Positions 52,301-61,455 of a DNA stretch of 64,000 nt are shown here, in pieces (positions within the stretch are counted from its first letter, which is position 1; each line of letters starts with the position of its first letter). Source of the DNA: Paraburkholderia solitsugae (lineage in GTDB: Bacteria > Pseudomonadota > Gammaproteobacteria > Burkholderiales > Burkholderiaceae); the NCBI RefSeq assembly GCF_013177695.1, contig NZ_WOEY01000138.1, positions 1 through 64,000 of the forward strand, given 5' to 3'. Made by a program: the position numbers and the translations under genes. The notes beneath the pieces are model-generated. The model did no database searches, was not told the DNA's origin, and worked only from the letters and a program-made list of their open reading frames with translations.

Positions 52301-53782
52301 ATGGCTCAGTTCAGTGCAGCGCCCGGCAGTCCCGCAGTTTCCACATATGGAGACGGCGTCGTGTCCAGCGAACTTTCGATACCCGCAGGCTACAGCGAAA
52401 GGCTGTACAACGAAGACCTCGCGCCGCTGCGCCATCAAACCTGGGGCGCTTACAACATCTTCGCGTTCTGGATGTCGGACGTGCACAGCGTCGGCGGCTA
52501 CGTGTTTGCGGGCAGTCTGTTCGCGCTTGGCCTGACGAGCTGGCAGGTGCTGATCGCGCTGCTGGTCGGCATTACCATTGTCAACGCGCTCTGCAACCTG
52601 ATTGCGAAGCCGAGTCAGGCGAACGGCGTGCCGTATCCGGTGGCCTGCCGCGCGACGTTCGGCGTGCTTGGTGCGAATATCCCTGCCGTGATTCGCGGCT
52701 TGATCGCGGTGGCATGGTACGGAATCCAAACCTATCTGGCTTCGAGCGCGCTGGTGATCGTGGTGCTGAAGTTCGTCCCGCAACTGTTGCCGTACGCGGA
52801 CGTTCATCATCATGGCTTCATGGGCCTCTCGACCCTTGGCTGGGCCGGTTTCATGTTGCTGTGGATCCTGCAGGCGCTGGTATTCTGGCACGGCATGGAG
52901 ACCATCAAGAAGTTCATCGACTTCGCCGGTCCGGCAGTCTACGTGGTGATGTTCATTCTCGCGGGCTACATGGTATATCGCGCAGGATGGCGAAACATCG
53001 GCATCAACCTGGGCGGCGTTAAATATCACGGCATGGAAGTGGTGCCGGTGATGATCACGGCGATCTCGCTGGTGGTGTCGTACTTCTCCGGACCGATGCT
53101 GAATTTTGGCGACTTTTCGCGCTACGGCAAGAGCTTTCGCAGCGTGAAACGCGGCAACTTCTGGGGGCTGCCGGTCAACTTCCTCGCCTTCTCGCTGGTG
53201 ACGGTGGTCACGACCGCAGCCACGCTGCCGGTGTTTGGCCAATTGATCACGGACCCGGTCGAAACGGTGGGCCGTATCGACTATCCGACCGCGGTGATTC
53301 TCGGTGCATTGACCTTCACGATTGCCACGATCGGCATCAACATCGTCGCGAATTTCGTGTCACCGGCCTTCGATTTCTCGAACGTCGCGCCGCGTCTGAT
53401 CAGCTGGCGCGCGGGTGGCATGCTCGCGGCGGTGGCGTCGATCTTCATCACGCCGTGGAATCTGTTCAACAATCCGGCGGTGATTCACTACACGCTCGAC
53501 GTGCTCGGCAGTTTCATCGGACCTTTGTATGGTGTCCTGATCGTCGACTACTTTCTCGTGAAACGTCAAAAGGTCGTGCTCGATGATCTCTACTCGGTCT
53601 CCCCAGCCGGCTCGTACTGGTACACCAACGGTGTCAACTACCGGGCCGTGGCTGCATTGTTGCCGGCTGCGCTCATCGCCGTGATCTGCGTGATGGTGCC
53701 GACGCTCGACGGGCTGGCTAATTTCTCGTGGTTCATCGGGGCTGGATTGGGTGCAGTGTTCTACCGCGTGCTCGCTCGCTGA
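52301..53782 (+). CDS. NCS1 family permease (allantoin/purine type)
   Basis: A 493-aa inner membrane protein with about 12 hydrophobic helices. NCS1 features are NEDLAPLRHQTWGAYNIFAF, WMSDVHSVGGY, the QANGVPYPVACRATFGVLGA segment, and SPAFDFSNVAPRLISWRAGG. NCS1 carriers use Na+ or H+ to import nucleobases, hydantoins or allantoin. Neighbouring allantoin genes point to allantoin or urate. AAGGAGGA lies 4-8 bases before ATG 52301. The racemase gene follows after 24 bp. Confidence 0.9.
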   Translation: MAQFSAAPGSPAVSTYGDGVVSSELSIPAGYSERLYNEDLAPLRHQTWGAYNIFAFWMSDVHSVGGYVFAGSLFALGLTSWQVLIALLVGITIVNALCNLIAKPSQANGVPYPVACRATFGVLGANIPAVIRGLIAVAWYGIQTYLASSALVIVVLKFVPQLLPYADVHHHGFMGLSTLGWAGFMLLWILQALVFWHGMETIKKFIDFAGPAVYVVMFILAGYMVYRAGWRNIGINLGGVKYHGMEVVPVMITAISLVVSYFSGPMLNFGDFSRYGKSFRSVKRGNFWGLPVNFLAFSLVTVVTTAATLPVFGQLITDPVETVGRIDYPTAVILGALTFTIATIGINIVANFVSPAFDFSNVAPRLISWRAGGMLAAVASIFITPWNLFNNPAVIHYTLDVLGSFIGPLYGVLIVDYFLVKRQKVVLDDLYSVSPAGSYWYTNGVNYRAVAALLPAALIAVICVMVPTLDGLANFSWFIGAGLGAVFYRVLAR

Positions 53783-53806
53783 GCCAGTGCTGTAACAGGA
53801 GTCGAT

Positions 53807-54673
53807 ATGCGCATCAAACTGATCAATCCGAATACGACACAACGTATGACGGACGCAATGGGACGCTGTGCGCGCGAAGCCGCTGCGCCCGGCACTGAAG
53901 TGATCGCGGTGAATCCCACCATGGGGCCGCCGTCGATCGAAGGCTATTACGACGAAGCGCTCGCCACGCCCGGCTTGCTGGCCGAGGTCCTCGCCGGCGA
54001 GCGTGAGGGTTGCGACGGGTACGTGATCGCCTGCTTTGGCGATCCTGGTTTATACGCAGCACGCGAGTTGGCGCGTGGCCCGGTGATCGGCATCGCCGAA
54101 GCGGCAATGCATGCGGCAAGCGTGCTGGCTCCCGGGTTTTCGGTGGTGACCACGCTGGCGCGCACCTGCGGCATGGCATGGCATCTCGCCGAACGTTACG
54201 GCATGAAGCGTTTTTGCCGCAACGTGCGCGCCACCGATGTCGCCGTGCTGGACCTGGATAAGCCCGGCTCGGCGGCGCGCCGCATCATCCTCGACGAATG
54301 CCGGCGCGCGCTGGAGGAGGATGGTTCGGACGCAATCGTGCTTGGTTGCGCCGGCATGGCCGAGTTGTGCGCGGAGATTGAAGATGCGTTGGGCTCGCCG
54401 GTGATCGAGGGCGTGACGGCGGCGGTCAAATGGACCGAGGCGCTGGTCGCGTTGCGGCTATCCACAGCCAAGCGGGGTGACTATGCGCGGCCGCTGGCCA
54501 AACGTTACGACGGCGTGTTGGAAGCTTTCAGTCCGATTGATGCGGACCCAAATCCACAACCGCCGCGCGATTCGGCCGTCAGTACCGCGGAAAGCGTAAA
54601 TTCGGCCGGTTTACTGCGGGTAAACACCACGGAATGCCCGGTGGAACGGGCTCCGCACATACTTCCGGTCTGA
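53807..54673 (+). CDS. Allantoin/hydantoin racemase-like protein
   Basis: A 288-aa protein of the Asp/Glu/hydantoin racemase family. It starts IKLINPNTTQRMTDAMGRCA, has the first catalytic Cys in VIACFGDPGL, and the second in IVLGCAGMAELC. Residues after about 240 form a Pro/Ser-rich tail not needed for the fold. Allantoin racemase interconverts (R)- and (S)-allantoin, helpful when spontaneous breakdown gives a racemate. The gene follows the permease by 24 bp and ends before a terminator. Confidence 0.87.
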   Translation: MRIKLINPNTTQRMTDAMGRCAREAAAPGTEVIAVNPTMGPPSIEGYYDEALATPGLLAEVLAGEREGCDGYVIACFGDPGLYAARELARGPVIGIAEAAMHAASVLAPGFSVVTTLARTCGMAWHLAERYGMKRFCRNVRATDVAVLDLDKPGSAARRIILDECRRALEEDGSDAIVLGCAGMAELCAEIEDALGSPVIEGVTAAVKWTEALVALRLSTAKRGDYARPLAKRYDGVLEAFSPIDADPNPQPPRDSAVSTAESVNSAGLLRVNTTECPVERAPHILPV

Positions 54674-54686
54674 CACGCACTATCTG

Positions 54687-54717
54687 CCCGGGTGTATGGG
54701 CGCACCCGGGTGTTTTC
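54687..54717 (+). terminator. Rho-independent terminator after the racemase gene
   Basis: CCCGGGTG and CACCCGGG pair over 8 bp around an 8-base loop, followed by TGTTTT. It separates the permease-racemase transcript from the puuE operon. Confidence 0.75.
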
Positions 54718-54905
54718 GCTACACTGGTCCCACTCGGCGCTGGTGCCCGAATGCTATTTTGCTGTTGCTTCTGGCGCCGCTTTTTTAGGGCTGTTTCCGC
54801 CCGCACCGGTGTGAGGAACAAGCAAAACGCCACGCAAACCCCCACGTGCATGTCACGTGAGTTCCACGAGAATTTTACGTACCGTCACCACGCTTTCGTC
54901 AAACC

Positions 54906-55856
54906 ATGCCACTCGACTCGAACTATCCACGCGATCTGATCGGCTACGGCCGCCACCCGGTGCAGGCGAACTGGCCGGGTCGAGCGCGCGTCGCGGTGCA
55001 ATTCGTCCTGAACTACGAAGAAGGCGGTGAAAACTGCGTGCTGCACGGTGATCCGGGCTCGGAGCAGTTTCTGTCGGAAATCGTTGGCGCGGCGTCTTAT
55101 CCGGCGCGTCACATGAGCATGGAGTCGATCTACGAATACGGCTCGCGGGCAGGCGTGTGGCGCATTCTGCGCGAATTCGAAAAACGCGGCCTGCCGCTCA
55201 CGGTGTTCGGCGTCGGCATGGCGATCGAACGGCATCCTGACCTGGGGCGCGCCTTCGTCGAGCTCGGTCATGAGATCGCCTGTCACGGCTATCGCTGGAT
55301 TCACTACCAGGACGTGTCACCGGAAAAAGAGGCGGAGCACATGCGCCTCGGCATGGAAGCGATCGAGCGCATCACCGGCGAGCGGCCGCTCGGCTGGTAC
55401 ACCGGCCGCGATAGCCCCAATACGCACCGTCTGGTCGCCGAATACGGCGGGTTCCTGTACGACTCGGATTACTACGGCGACGATCTGCCGTTCTGGATGG
55501 ATGTCGAAGTGACGGGCGGCGCAAAGAGCCCGCAACTGATCCTGCCGTACACGCTCGACACCAACGATATGCGCTTTGCAAGCCCGCAAGGCTTCAACAC
55601 TGCGGACCATTTCTTCACGTACCTGCGCGACGCATTCGACGTGCTCTACGAAGAAGGCGACGAAGCACCGAAGATGCTGTCGATCGGCATGCACTGCCGT
55701 CTGCTCGGCCGCCCGGGGCGCTTCCGCGCGCTGCAACGTTTTCTCGATCATATCGAACAGCACGATCGCGTGTGGGTGACGCGTCGCGTCGATATCGCGC
55801 GTCACTGGCGCGAACATCACCCTTACCAACAAAACAACCGCGGGGCTGCGGCATGA
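54906..55856 (+). CDS. puuE: Allantoinase, polysaccharide deacetylase type
   Basis: A 316-aa cofactor-independent allantoinase. It shows the PuuE features YGRHPVQANWPGRARVAVQF, VQFVLNYEEGGENCVLHGD, and HEIACHGYRWIHYQDVSPEK. It lacks the amidohydrolase metal site of the classic allantoinase, since it belongs to the NodB-like fold. It converts (S)-allantoin to allantoate. It overlaps the uraD start by 4 bases. Confidence 0.93.
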   Translation: MPLDSNYPRDLIGYGRHPVQANWPGRARVAVQFVLNYEEGGENCVLHGDPGSEQFLSEIVGAASYPARHMSMESIYEYGSRAGVWRILREFEKRGLPLTVFGVGMAIERHPDLGRAFVELGHEIACHGYRWIHYQDVSPEKEAEHMRLGMEAIERITGERPLGWYTGRDSPNTHRLVAEYGGFLYDSDYYGDDLPFWMDVEVTGGAKSPQLILPYTLDTNDMRFASPQGFNTADHFFTYLRDAFDVLYEEGDEAPKMLSIGMHCRLLGRPGRFRALQRFLDHIEQHDRVWVTRRVDIARHWREHHPYQQNNRGAAA

Positions 55857-56374
55857 AGGCGATGCAATACACTCTGGACCAACTCAACTGCACCTCGACT
55901 GACGCGTTCGTCGCGGCGCTGTCGGGCATTTTCGAGCACTCGCCGTGGGTCGCGGAAATTGCCGCGCAACAACGGCCATTTGCCAGCATCGACGAACTGC
56001 ATAGCAAGATGTCGAACATCGTCGAGACGGCTGGCGAAGAGAAGCAACTGGCGTTGATCAACGCCCACCCGGAGCTCGCTGGCAAGGCTGCGGTGCGCGG
56101 CGAGCTGACGGCCGAATCGACGCGTGAGCAGAGCGGCGCGGGTCTCGCCCTGTGCACGCAGGAAGAATTCGACAGGCTGCTGGCGTTGAACAGCGCCTAT
56201 CGCGAGAAGTTCGGTTTTCCGTTCATCCTCGCGGTGCGCGGCTACGACCGCCACGGCATCATCGCGAACTTCGAGGCGCGCGTGAACAACAGCCGCGCCG
56301 ACGAATTGCGCGCCAGCCTTGATCAGATCTACCGCATCGCACGTTTCCGGCTCGACGACCTGATCGACGCGTAA
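55853..56374 (+). CDS. uraD: 2-oxo-4-hydroxy-4-carboxy-5-ureidoimidazoline decarboxylase
   Basis: A 173-aa all-helical protein. Features are IFEHSPWVAEIAAQQRPFAS, the catalytic His in NAHPELAGK, the ESTREQSGAGL stretch, and FPFILAVRGYDRHGI. UraD decarboxylates OHCU to (S)-allantoin, the step after UraH. Its ATG overlaps the puuE stop (ATGA), so translation is coupled. The size matches the family. Confidence 0.94.
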   Translation: MKAMQYTLDQLNCTSTDAFVAALSGIFEHSPWVAEIAAQQRPFASIDELHSKMSNIVETAGEEKQLALINAHPELAGKAAVRGELTAESTREQSGAGLALCTQEEFDRLLALNSAYREKFGFPFILAVRGYDRHGIIANFEARVNNSRADELRASLDQIYRIARFRLDDLIDA

Positions 56375-56445
56375 GGTTCGTTACGCGTCGCGGACTTCGA
56401 ACAGAAACGTTTTTTCAGCACTAACAAACATTAAGGAAGACAAAG

Positions 56446-57459
56446 ATGGCACTCCCGATTCTCGACCCCAACGCACCGGAATTCACGCGTCGCTATGTGA
56501 ACCTGGCGGACCCGCGTCTGGGCGCGCAGGCGCTCGAGGCCAGCGACGATTTCTTCGCACCGAAGGAACGCATGCTGAATCCGGAGCCGGCCGTCTTCAT
56601 TCCGGGCAAGTACGACGACAACGGCAAGTGGATGGACGGCTGGGAAACGCGCCGCAAGCGCGCCAACGGCTACGACTGGTGCGTCGTGAAGCTCGCACGT
56701 CCGGGCGTGATCAAGGGTCTCGACCTCGACACCAGCCACTTCACGGGCAACTTCCCGCCGGCGGCTTCGGTTGAAGCTGCGCGAGTCGTGGACGGCGTGC
56801 CGAACCAGTCGACGCAATGGACCGAAATCGTCCCGTCGACCACGCTGCAAGGCAACAGCCACCACTATCACGAAGTCAGCGACGCGAACGCTTACACGCA
56901 CCTGCGCGTGAACATCTACCCGGACGGCGGTATTGCGCGTCTGCGCGTGTATGGCCAGCCGCAAGTCGACTGGGCAGGCGCAAGCCGCACCGAGCAGTTC
57001 GATCTGGCCGCCATGGAAAACGGCGCGTATCTGGTCGCGGCGAATAACCAGCACTTCGGCGCTGCGTCGACGATTCTGATGCCGGGCCGTGGCGTGAACA
57101 TGGGCGACGGCTGGGAAACGCGCCGCCGCCGTGAACCGGGCAACGATTGGGCAATCGTCGCGCTGGCGCAACCGGGCGTGATCAGGAAGATCGAAGTCGA
57201 TACGGCCCACTTCAAGGGCAACTATCCGGACCGTTGCTCGATCCAGGCGGCATACGTTACGGGCGGCACCGACAGCTCGCTGATCACGCAAGCCATGTTC
57301 TGGCCGGTGCTGCTGGGCGAACAGAAGCTGAAGATGGACAACCAGCACTATTTCGAAAGCGAAATCGCTGCATTGGGTCCGGTCACGCACGTGCGCTTCA
57401 ACATCATTCCGGACGGCGGCGTCTCGCGTCTGCGTCTGTGGGGTACGCTCGCATCATGA
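56446..57459 (+). CDS. alc: Allantoicase
   Basis: A 337-aa protein made of two related allantoicase domains. Each has the block DGWETRRKRANGYDWCVVKL (first) or DGWETRRRREPGNDWAIVAL (second), then a D-T-H/A-H-F-x-G-N motif (DTSHFTGNFP, DTAHFKGNYP), and a THxRxNxxPDGGxxRLR end. It hydrolyses allantoate to ureidoglycolate and urea. It lies 71 bp after uraD and overlaps allA by 4 bases. Confidence 0.95.
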   Translation: MALPILDPNAPEFTRRYVNLADPRLGAQALEASDDFFAPKERMLNPEPAVFIPGKYDDNGKWMDGWETRRKRANGYDWCVVKLARPGVIKGLDLDTSHFTGNFPPAASVEAARVVDGVPNQSTQWTEIVPSTTLQGNSHHYHEVSDANAYTHLRVNIYPDGGIARLRVYGQPQVDWAGASRTEQFDLAAMENGAYLVAANNQHFGAASTILMPGRGVNMGDGWETRRRREPGNDWAIVALAQPGVIRKIEVDTAHFKGNYPDRCSIQAAYVTGGTDSSLITQAMFWPVLLGEQKLKMDNQHYFESEIAALGPVTHVRFNIIPDGGVSRLRLWGTLAS

Positions 57460-57968
57460 AAACGCTGGTCATCGAACCGTTGACGAAGGAAGCGTTCGCC
57501 GCATTCGGCGACGTGGTCGAACTCGAAGGCGCGAAGCAGATCCCGATCAACCTCGGGACCACAATCCGCTTTCACGATCTCGCGAAAGTGGATGTGACCG
57601 ACGAGAACGGCCGGACGCTGGTGAACCTGTTTCGCGGTCAGCCGCGCACGTTGCCGTTCGAAGTGAAGATGCTCGAACGGCATCCGCTCGGCAGCCAGGC
57701 CTTCGTGCCGCTGAACGACAAATCGTATCTGGTGGTCGTGGCGCCGGCGGGCGAACTGGACCCGAAGCTGATTCGTGCGTTCGTGACGAGCGGCTGGCAA
57801 GGCGTGAACTATGCAAAGGGCGTCTGGCACCATCCGCTGATCGCATTGGGCGACGTGAGCGACTTTATCGTCGTCGATCGTGGTGGCGACGGATTGAACC
57901 TGAACGAGCAGGATCTGGTCGAGTCGCTCTGGCTCACTGAAGATGCGTTGAGCGCGGTGACCGTTTGA
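57456..57968 (+). CDS. allA: Ureidoglycolate lyase
   Basis: A 170-aa cupin-like enzyme. It has EPLTKEAFAAFGDVVELEG, the MLERHPLGSQAFVPL core, and KGVWHHPLIAL with the active-site His. It splits ureidoglycolate to glyoxylate and urea. It is the last gene of the puuE-uraD-alc-allA operon; a strong terminator follows 34 bases after its stop. Confidence 0.93.
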   Translation: MKTLVIEPLTKEAFAAFGDVVELEGAKQIPINLGTTIRFHDLAKVDVTDENGRTLVNLFRGQPRTLPFEVKMLERHPLGSQAFVPLNDKSYLVVVAPAGELDPKLIRAFVTSGWQGVNYAKGVWHHPLIALGDVSDFIVVDRGGDGLNLNEQDLVESLWLTEDALSAVTV

Positions 57969-58002
57969 GGCCGCCGTTGCTTTAGCGTAGCAGGTTGGTT
58001 GT

Positions 58003-58037
58003 GAAAAAGCCCACAGTGTAATGCTGTGGGCTTTTTC
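58003..58037. terminator. Bidirectional Rho-independent terminator, allA/hipA
   Basis: GAAAAAGCCCACAG and CTGTGGGCTTTTTC form a 14-bp perfect stem with a 7-base loop. A-run and T-run ends make it act for allA (plus) and hipA (minus). Confidence 0.92.
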
Positions 58038-58072
58038 ATTTGTGGAAGACGAGGGCGAGGCCAAGTGATCTT

Positions 58073-59422
58073 TCAGCTACGCTTGCCTAAGAGCGGTGAG
58101 TGCCCGATCACTTCGCGCGCACGTTCCGCAGGCTCCGGCGAGGAGAATACCGCGGCTTCGATTGCCGGTTTGAGTCCTTTGAATTGCAGGCTTTTCTTCG
58201 GCGACCGCAGCGACGCCATGCCGTCGTCCCAGGCGTGGAGCATGTGTTTCGCGACGTTGTGCCACTGCGGTTCGTTGCGCGCCGCTTCAATTAACTCGTG
58301 ACCGACGGCGACCGCCGAATCGCACAACGCTTCGACCATCTGCGCGTATTGCCGTGGCGCGATCCCCATGCGGGTGTTGAAAAAGCGTTCGAGCGTTTTG
58401 CCGGCCGCCCAGGTCTTACGTCCGTCGATCGGCAGGCCCGGCGGATTGGCCGCGAAACGCGGATAGGCCTGCGTCGTGACGATGTCATAGACAGGCGTGA
58501 ACGCGACATCGTCCACCGACGTGTAGAACAGCGCGACATTCTTTGTGTGACAGTCCGCGTTGCGCACGACGTAGTTTGTCAGCAAGTGCCAGGCGAGTTG
58601 CTCGAGCTGCTGCCGCATGCTGTCGCGATTGAGCAGGTAGGCCCGCGCGGCATTGAGCATTTTCTCGCTGGTCGAATTGTATTTTTCGTGCGGCGGCAAA
58701 CCTAACAGGCCGCACATGTCTTCGACACCATAGGCTGGCAGCCCATGCGCATCGACGTCGAAGCGTTCGACGATCAGCGCCCGGCCATCGTCTGACATCT
58801 GCGTGTGCGCGACCGGCGCTACGCCGAGCCGCTCGAGCACGCGCATCGAGTAGAACTCGTTGAAACCGAGAAACGGCGTGCTGTCGTCAGAGCCTTTGAC
58901 GATGTGGCGGCTCGTTCGGATGGTCGGTTTGCCGAGCGGCATGGATGCGGACGCGCTGGAAGCTTCCGTCAGAGGTGCGATGAACTTCGGCACGGCGCCC
59001 GAGATGGCCGCGCGCGCATATTCGCGAACCAGCGCGGCGAAATGTTCGGCGGTGTTGTCGCCGTGCAGGATGTCCTGCACATCTAGCGGTTGCAGTTCGG
59101 TGCCTGGCGCGACGCCTTCGGGTGTCACGGTGACGCGGCCAATCCCCATGGCGCCGACTACGGCAAGCAGCGACAGATCGGTGCCGTCGAGCAACGGGCC
59201 GAATTGCTCGCGGATCAGATTGAGCAGGTAGCCTTCCGGCAGGTTTTGCCGGAAAAACGGATGCAGGTCGCGCGGCCAGCGCCAGGCTTCTTCGCGTACC
59301 GGCATGGTCAGACTGATGAAGTCGGCCGCCGTTGCGTCGCGATCGTATTTGAGGACGTAGTCGTCGCGCTCGCGAAACAGCGTAGCGACATGCTTGCCCA
59401 GTACCTGAACGTCGAGCCTCAT
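58073..59422 (-). CDS. hipA: HipA-type serine/threonine kinase toxin
   Basis: A 449-aa protein. The N-terminal couple-HipA part is followed by the kinase core with LGFNEFYSMRVLERLGVAPV and the catalytic NYVVRNADCHTKNVALFY (Asp in NADCH, Asn in KN), then FTPVYDIVTTQAY. HipA kinases phosphorylate targets such as GltX or other tRNA synthetases and cause growth arrest. The start overlaps the hipB stop by 4 bases, the usual antitoxin-first order. Its sequence is intact. Confidence 0.9.
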   Translation of the reverse strand: MRLDVQVLGKHVATLFRERDDYVLKYDRDATAADFISLTMPVREEAWRWPRDLHPFFRQNLPEGYLLNLIREQFGPLLDGTDLSLLAVVGAMGIGRVTVTPEGVAPGTELQPLDVQDILHGDNTAEHFAALVREYARAAISGAVPKFIAPLTEASSASASMPLGKPTIRTSRHIVKGSDDSTPFLGFNEFYSMRVLERLGVAPVAHTQMSDDGRALIVERFDVDAHGLPAYGVEDMCGLLGLPPHEKYNSTSEKMLNAARAYLLNRDSMRQQLEQLAWHLLTNYVVRNADCHTKNVALFYTSVDDVAFTPVYDIVTTQAYPRFAANPPGLPIDGRKTWAAGKTLERFFNTRMGIAPRQYAQMVEALCDSAVAVGHELIEAARNEPQWHNVAKHMLHAWDDGMASLRSPKKSLQFKGLKPAIEAAVFSSPEPAERAREVIGHSPLLGKRS

Positions 59423-59685
59423 GAGTCCGCGTCCGGCATGCGTTGTTCAGCCAGGATGTCTTCGAGCGTGCGCCCGTGGCCGTGCGCGACGAACTTGAGG
59501 TCGTAGCCGGCCGCTTCGAGCAGGCGCACGAGCACGGATACGCTCATATCGTTTCTGGCTAGCGTTTCCATGCGTGCGACGGTGGTGCGGGCCACGCCCG
59601 CGCGGCGGGCCAATTCCTCTTGCGACAGGTGGCTTTCGCGCCGAACGGCCTTCAGCATGTCCGATACATCAGCGAGGTTGGTCAT
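59419..59685 (-). CDS. hipB: HipB-like antitoxin, XRE family
   Basis: An 88-aa helix-turn-helix protein: DMLKAVRRESHLSQEELARR, AGVARTTVARMETLARN and the MSVSVLVRLLEAAGYDLKFV end. The XRE fold covers residues about 8-65, followed by a short tail. HipB neutralises HipA and represses the operon. Two operator-like repeats lie 43-95 bases upstream. Confidence 0.92.
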   Translation of the reverse strand: MTNLADVSDMLKAVRRESHLSQEELARRAGVARTTVARMETLARNDMSVSVLVRLLEAAGYDLKFVAHGHGRTLEDILAEQRMPDADS

Positions 59686-59727
59686 TTGTAGCCTCGAGGC
59701 GACAATTTTTCAAATATCAGCCTATAT

Positions 59728-59780
59728 TGTAGCCCATAAGGCACAAGTTGTTTTTAAGATTTTGTGCCTGTTAGGCTACA
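59728..59780. promoter_or_regulatory. Paired HipB operators
   Basis: TGTAGCC-5-GGCACAA (59728-59746) and TTGTGCC-5-GGCTACA (59762-59780) are exact inverse copies. Each is itself an imperfect dyad with GCC/GGC centres 5 bases apart. They lie in an AT-rich stretch upstream of hipB. Confidence 0.72.
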
Positions 59781-59866
59781 TTCCAGAGATTTTCATTCAA
59801 TTTGTGTCCCTTGGGATGCAAATTTGATTGCCATCGCTGACAAGCAACGCTAACCGACTGGCCAAC

Positions 59867-59903
59867 AAAAAAGCGGGCTTCCCGCTCACGCGAAAAGCCC
59901 GCT
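59867..59903 (-). terminator. Rho-independent terminator after puuD
   Basis: On the minus strand AGCGGGCTT and AAGCCCGCT pair over 9 bp, followed by TTTTTTG. It lies 40 bases after the puuD stop and separates it from the hip module. Confidence 0.88.
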
Positions 59904-59943
59904 ACATGCTTTGCAAAGCCGGGCGCAACGCCCGGCCAGCTCA

Positions 59944-61137
59944 TTACTTCGCTGCACCGCCTTCGAACCACGCGGCGATCTTCATCCGCTCGTCGTCGGT
60001 CATGTGCGTGACGTTGCCCAGCGGCATCGCTTTCAACGTCACCGCCTGCTGATAGATCCGCTGTGCATTCTGCGAGATCTCGTCCGGCGTATCCAGCAAC
60101 ACGCCGGCCGGGGCGCTGCCCATCAGCGTCGGATGCGCGGAGTGGCAAGCAGCGCAGCGCTGTTGCAGCACCGGCGCAATATCGGCCACCTTGACCGTCG
60201 GCGCGTTCGCGGCCTGCGCTTGCGGCACCATCGGCTTGGGCATCGTCCAGAAGAGGGCGCCGAACATCAGCACGATCCCCACCAGCGGCAGATACCACAG
60301 CACCTGGCCACGGTGACGCATCACGAAGAACTGGCGAATCAGCGCGCCGGCCAGCATGATCATCAGGAGCACGACCCAGTTGTACTGATTCGTGTACGTC
60401 ATCGCATAGTGGTTCGACAGCATCGCGAACACCACCGGCAGCGTGAAATACGTGTTGTGCACCGAACGTTGCTTGCCGCGCTTGCCGTAGATCGGGTGCG
60501 GCGTTTCGCCCTTGAGCATCGCGGCAACCATCTTGCGCTGGCCCGGGATGATCACGAAGAACACGTTCGCCGACATGATCGTCGCCAGCATCGCGCCCAT
60601 GATCAGGTAAGCCGCGCGGCCCGCGAAGATATGGCACGCCAGGTAAGCCGCGATCAGCACATAAATGCCGACGCAGATGCCGAGTACCTTGTCTTTATTG
60701 CCGAGCAGACGGCACAGCGAGTCGTAGACGATCCAGCCTGCAGCGAGGAAGCCGAGAGCGGACGCAACGGCCACGACCGGACCCATATCCAGCACGTTCT
60801 TGTCGATCAGGTAAGTGCTCGGCGAGAACAGATACAGCACCGTGAAGAGGCTCGCGCCCGACAGCCACGTGGTGTATGACGGCCACTTGGACCAGTGCAG
60901 GTCGTCCGGCATTTCCGGCGGCGCGACGGTGTACTTCTGCATGTTGTAGAAGCCGCCGCCGTGCACGTGCCACAACTCGCCGAATACGCCGCGCTTGCGC
61001 TGGTTCGGGTCCGTAGGCGGTTTCAGGCTGTTGTCGAGCGCGACGAAATAGAACGATTCGCCGATCCAGGCGATGGCGGCGATGACGTGAAACCAGCGCA
61101 ATGCCAGGTTCAGCCAGTCTGTGATAAAGCCTTCCAT
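59944..61137 (-). CDS. puuD: Membrane urate hydroxylase with cytochrome c domain
   Basis: A 397-aa protein. It has about eight hydrophobic helices, starting WLNLALRWFHVIAAIAWIGE, and the PuuD core with HGGGFYNMQKYTVAPPEMP and HNTYFTLPVVFAMLSNHYAM. The C-terminal 80 residues are a cytochrome c domain with the haem-binding CAACH and axial Met in KAMPLGN. PuuD oxidises urate to 5-hydroxyisourate and passes electrons to the respiratory chain. GGAGGAG precedes ATG 61137. It replaces soluble uricase in this pathway. Confidence 0.93.
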   Translation of the reverse strand: MEGFITDWLNLALRWFHVIAAIAWIGESFYFVALDNSLKPPTDPNQRKRGVFGELWHVHGGGFYNMQKYTVAPPEMPDDLHWSKWPSYTTWLSGASLFTVLYLFSPSTYLIDKNVLDMGPVVAVASALGFLAAGWIVYDSLCRLLGNKDKVLGICVGIYVLIAAYLACHIFAGRAAYLIMGAMLATIMSANVFFVIIPGQRKMVAAMLKGETPHPIYGKRGKQRSVHNTYFTLPVVFAMLSNHYAMTYTNQYNWVVLLMIMLAGALIRQFFVMRHRGQVLWYLPLVGIVLMFGALFWTMPKPMVPQAQAANAPTVKVADIAPVLQQRCAACHSAHPTLMGSAPAGVLLDTPDEISQNAQRIYQQAVTLKAMPLGNVTHMTDDERMKIAAWFEGGAAK

Positions 61138-61455
61138 GAAACTCCTCCACTTCTGATTCGTTGTACGCGCAGCGATGCTTATGCCTTGATTGCGCCTTGG
61201 GTGACCCGGCTGACGGGTCGTCGGCACGCATGGCGTCGCTGCACAGACTGCGGGGTGAAAGACGCGGTGCGCTCAGTTCGCACGCGCCGTTTTTTATTGG
61301 AACGTCAGGTCGAGTCGCTCGCGTTCGATTGCGCTTCGCGGGTGTCTCCGAGGATCCGCACAGTGCAATCGGGCGCGCTCGGAAATGCAACGCGACTTCA
61401 ACCTCGTCCTCCTCCAGCGCCTATCGAAAAACGCGCCGTGCGCTCAGTTGCGCAC
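61138..61455. other. Region between uraH and puuD
   Basis: A 318-bp gap with no clear gene. It contains two copies of GTGCGCTCAGTT (61267-61278 and 61438-61449), each followed by a GCGCAC-like hexamer. The puuD ribosome-binding site is at its left end. Confidence 0.45.

Noticed and set aside
56431..57390. Minus-strand frame opposite allantoicase
   Set aside because: Allantoicase repeats are unambiguous on the plus strand.
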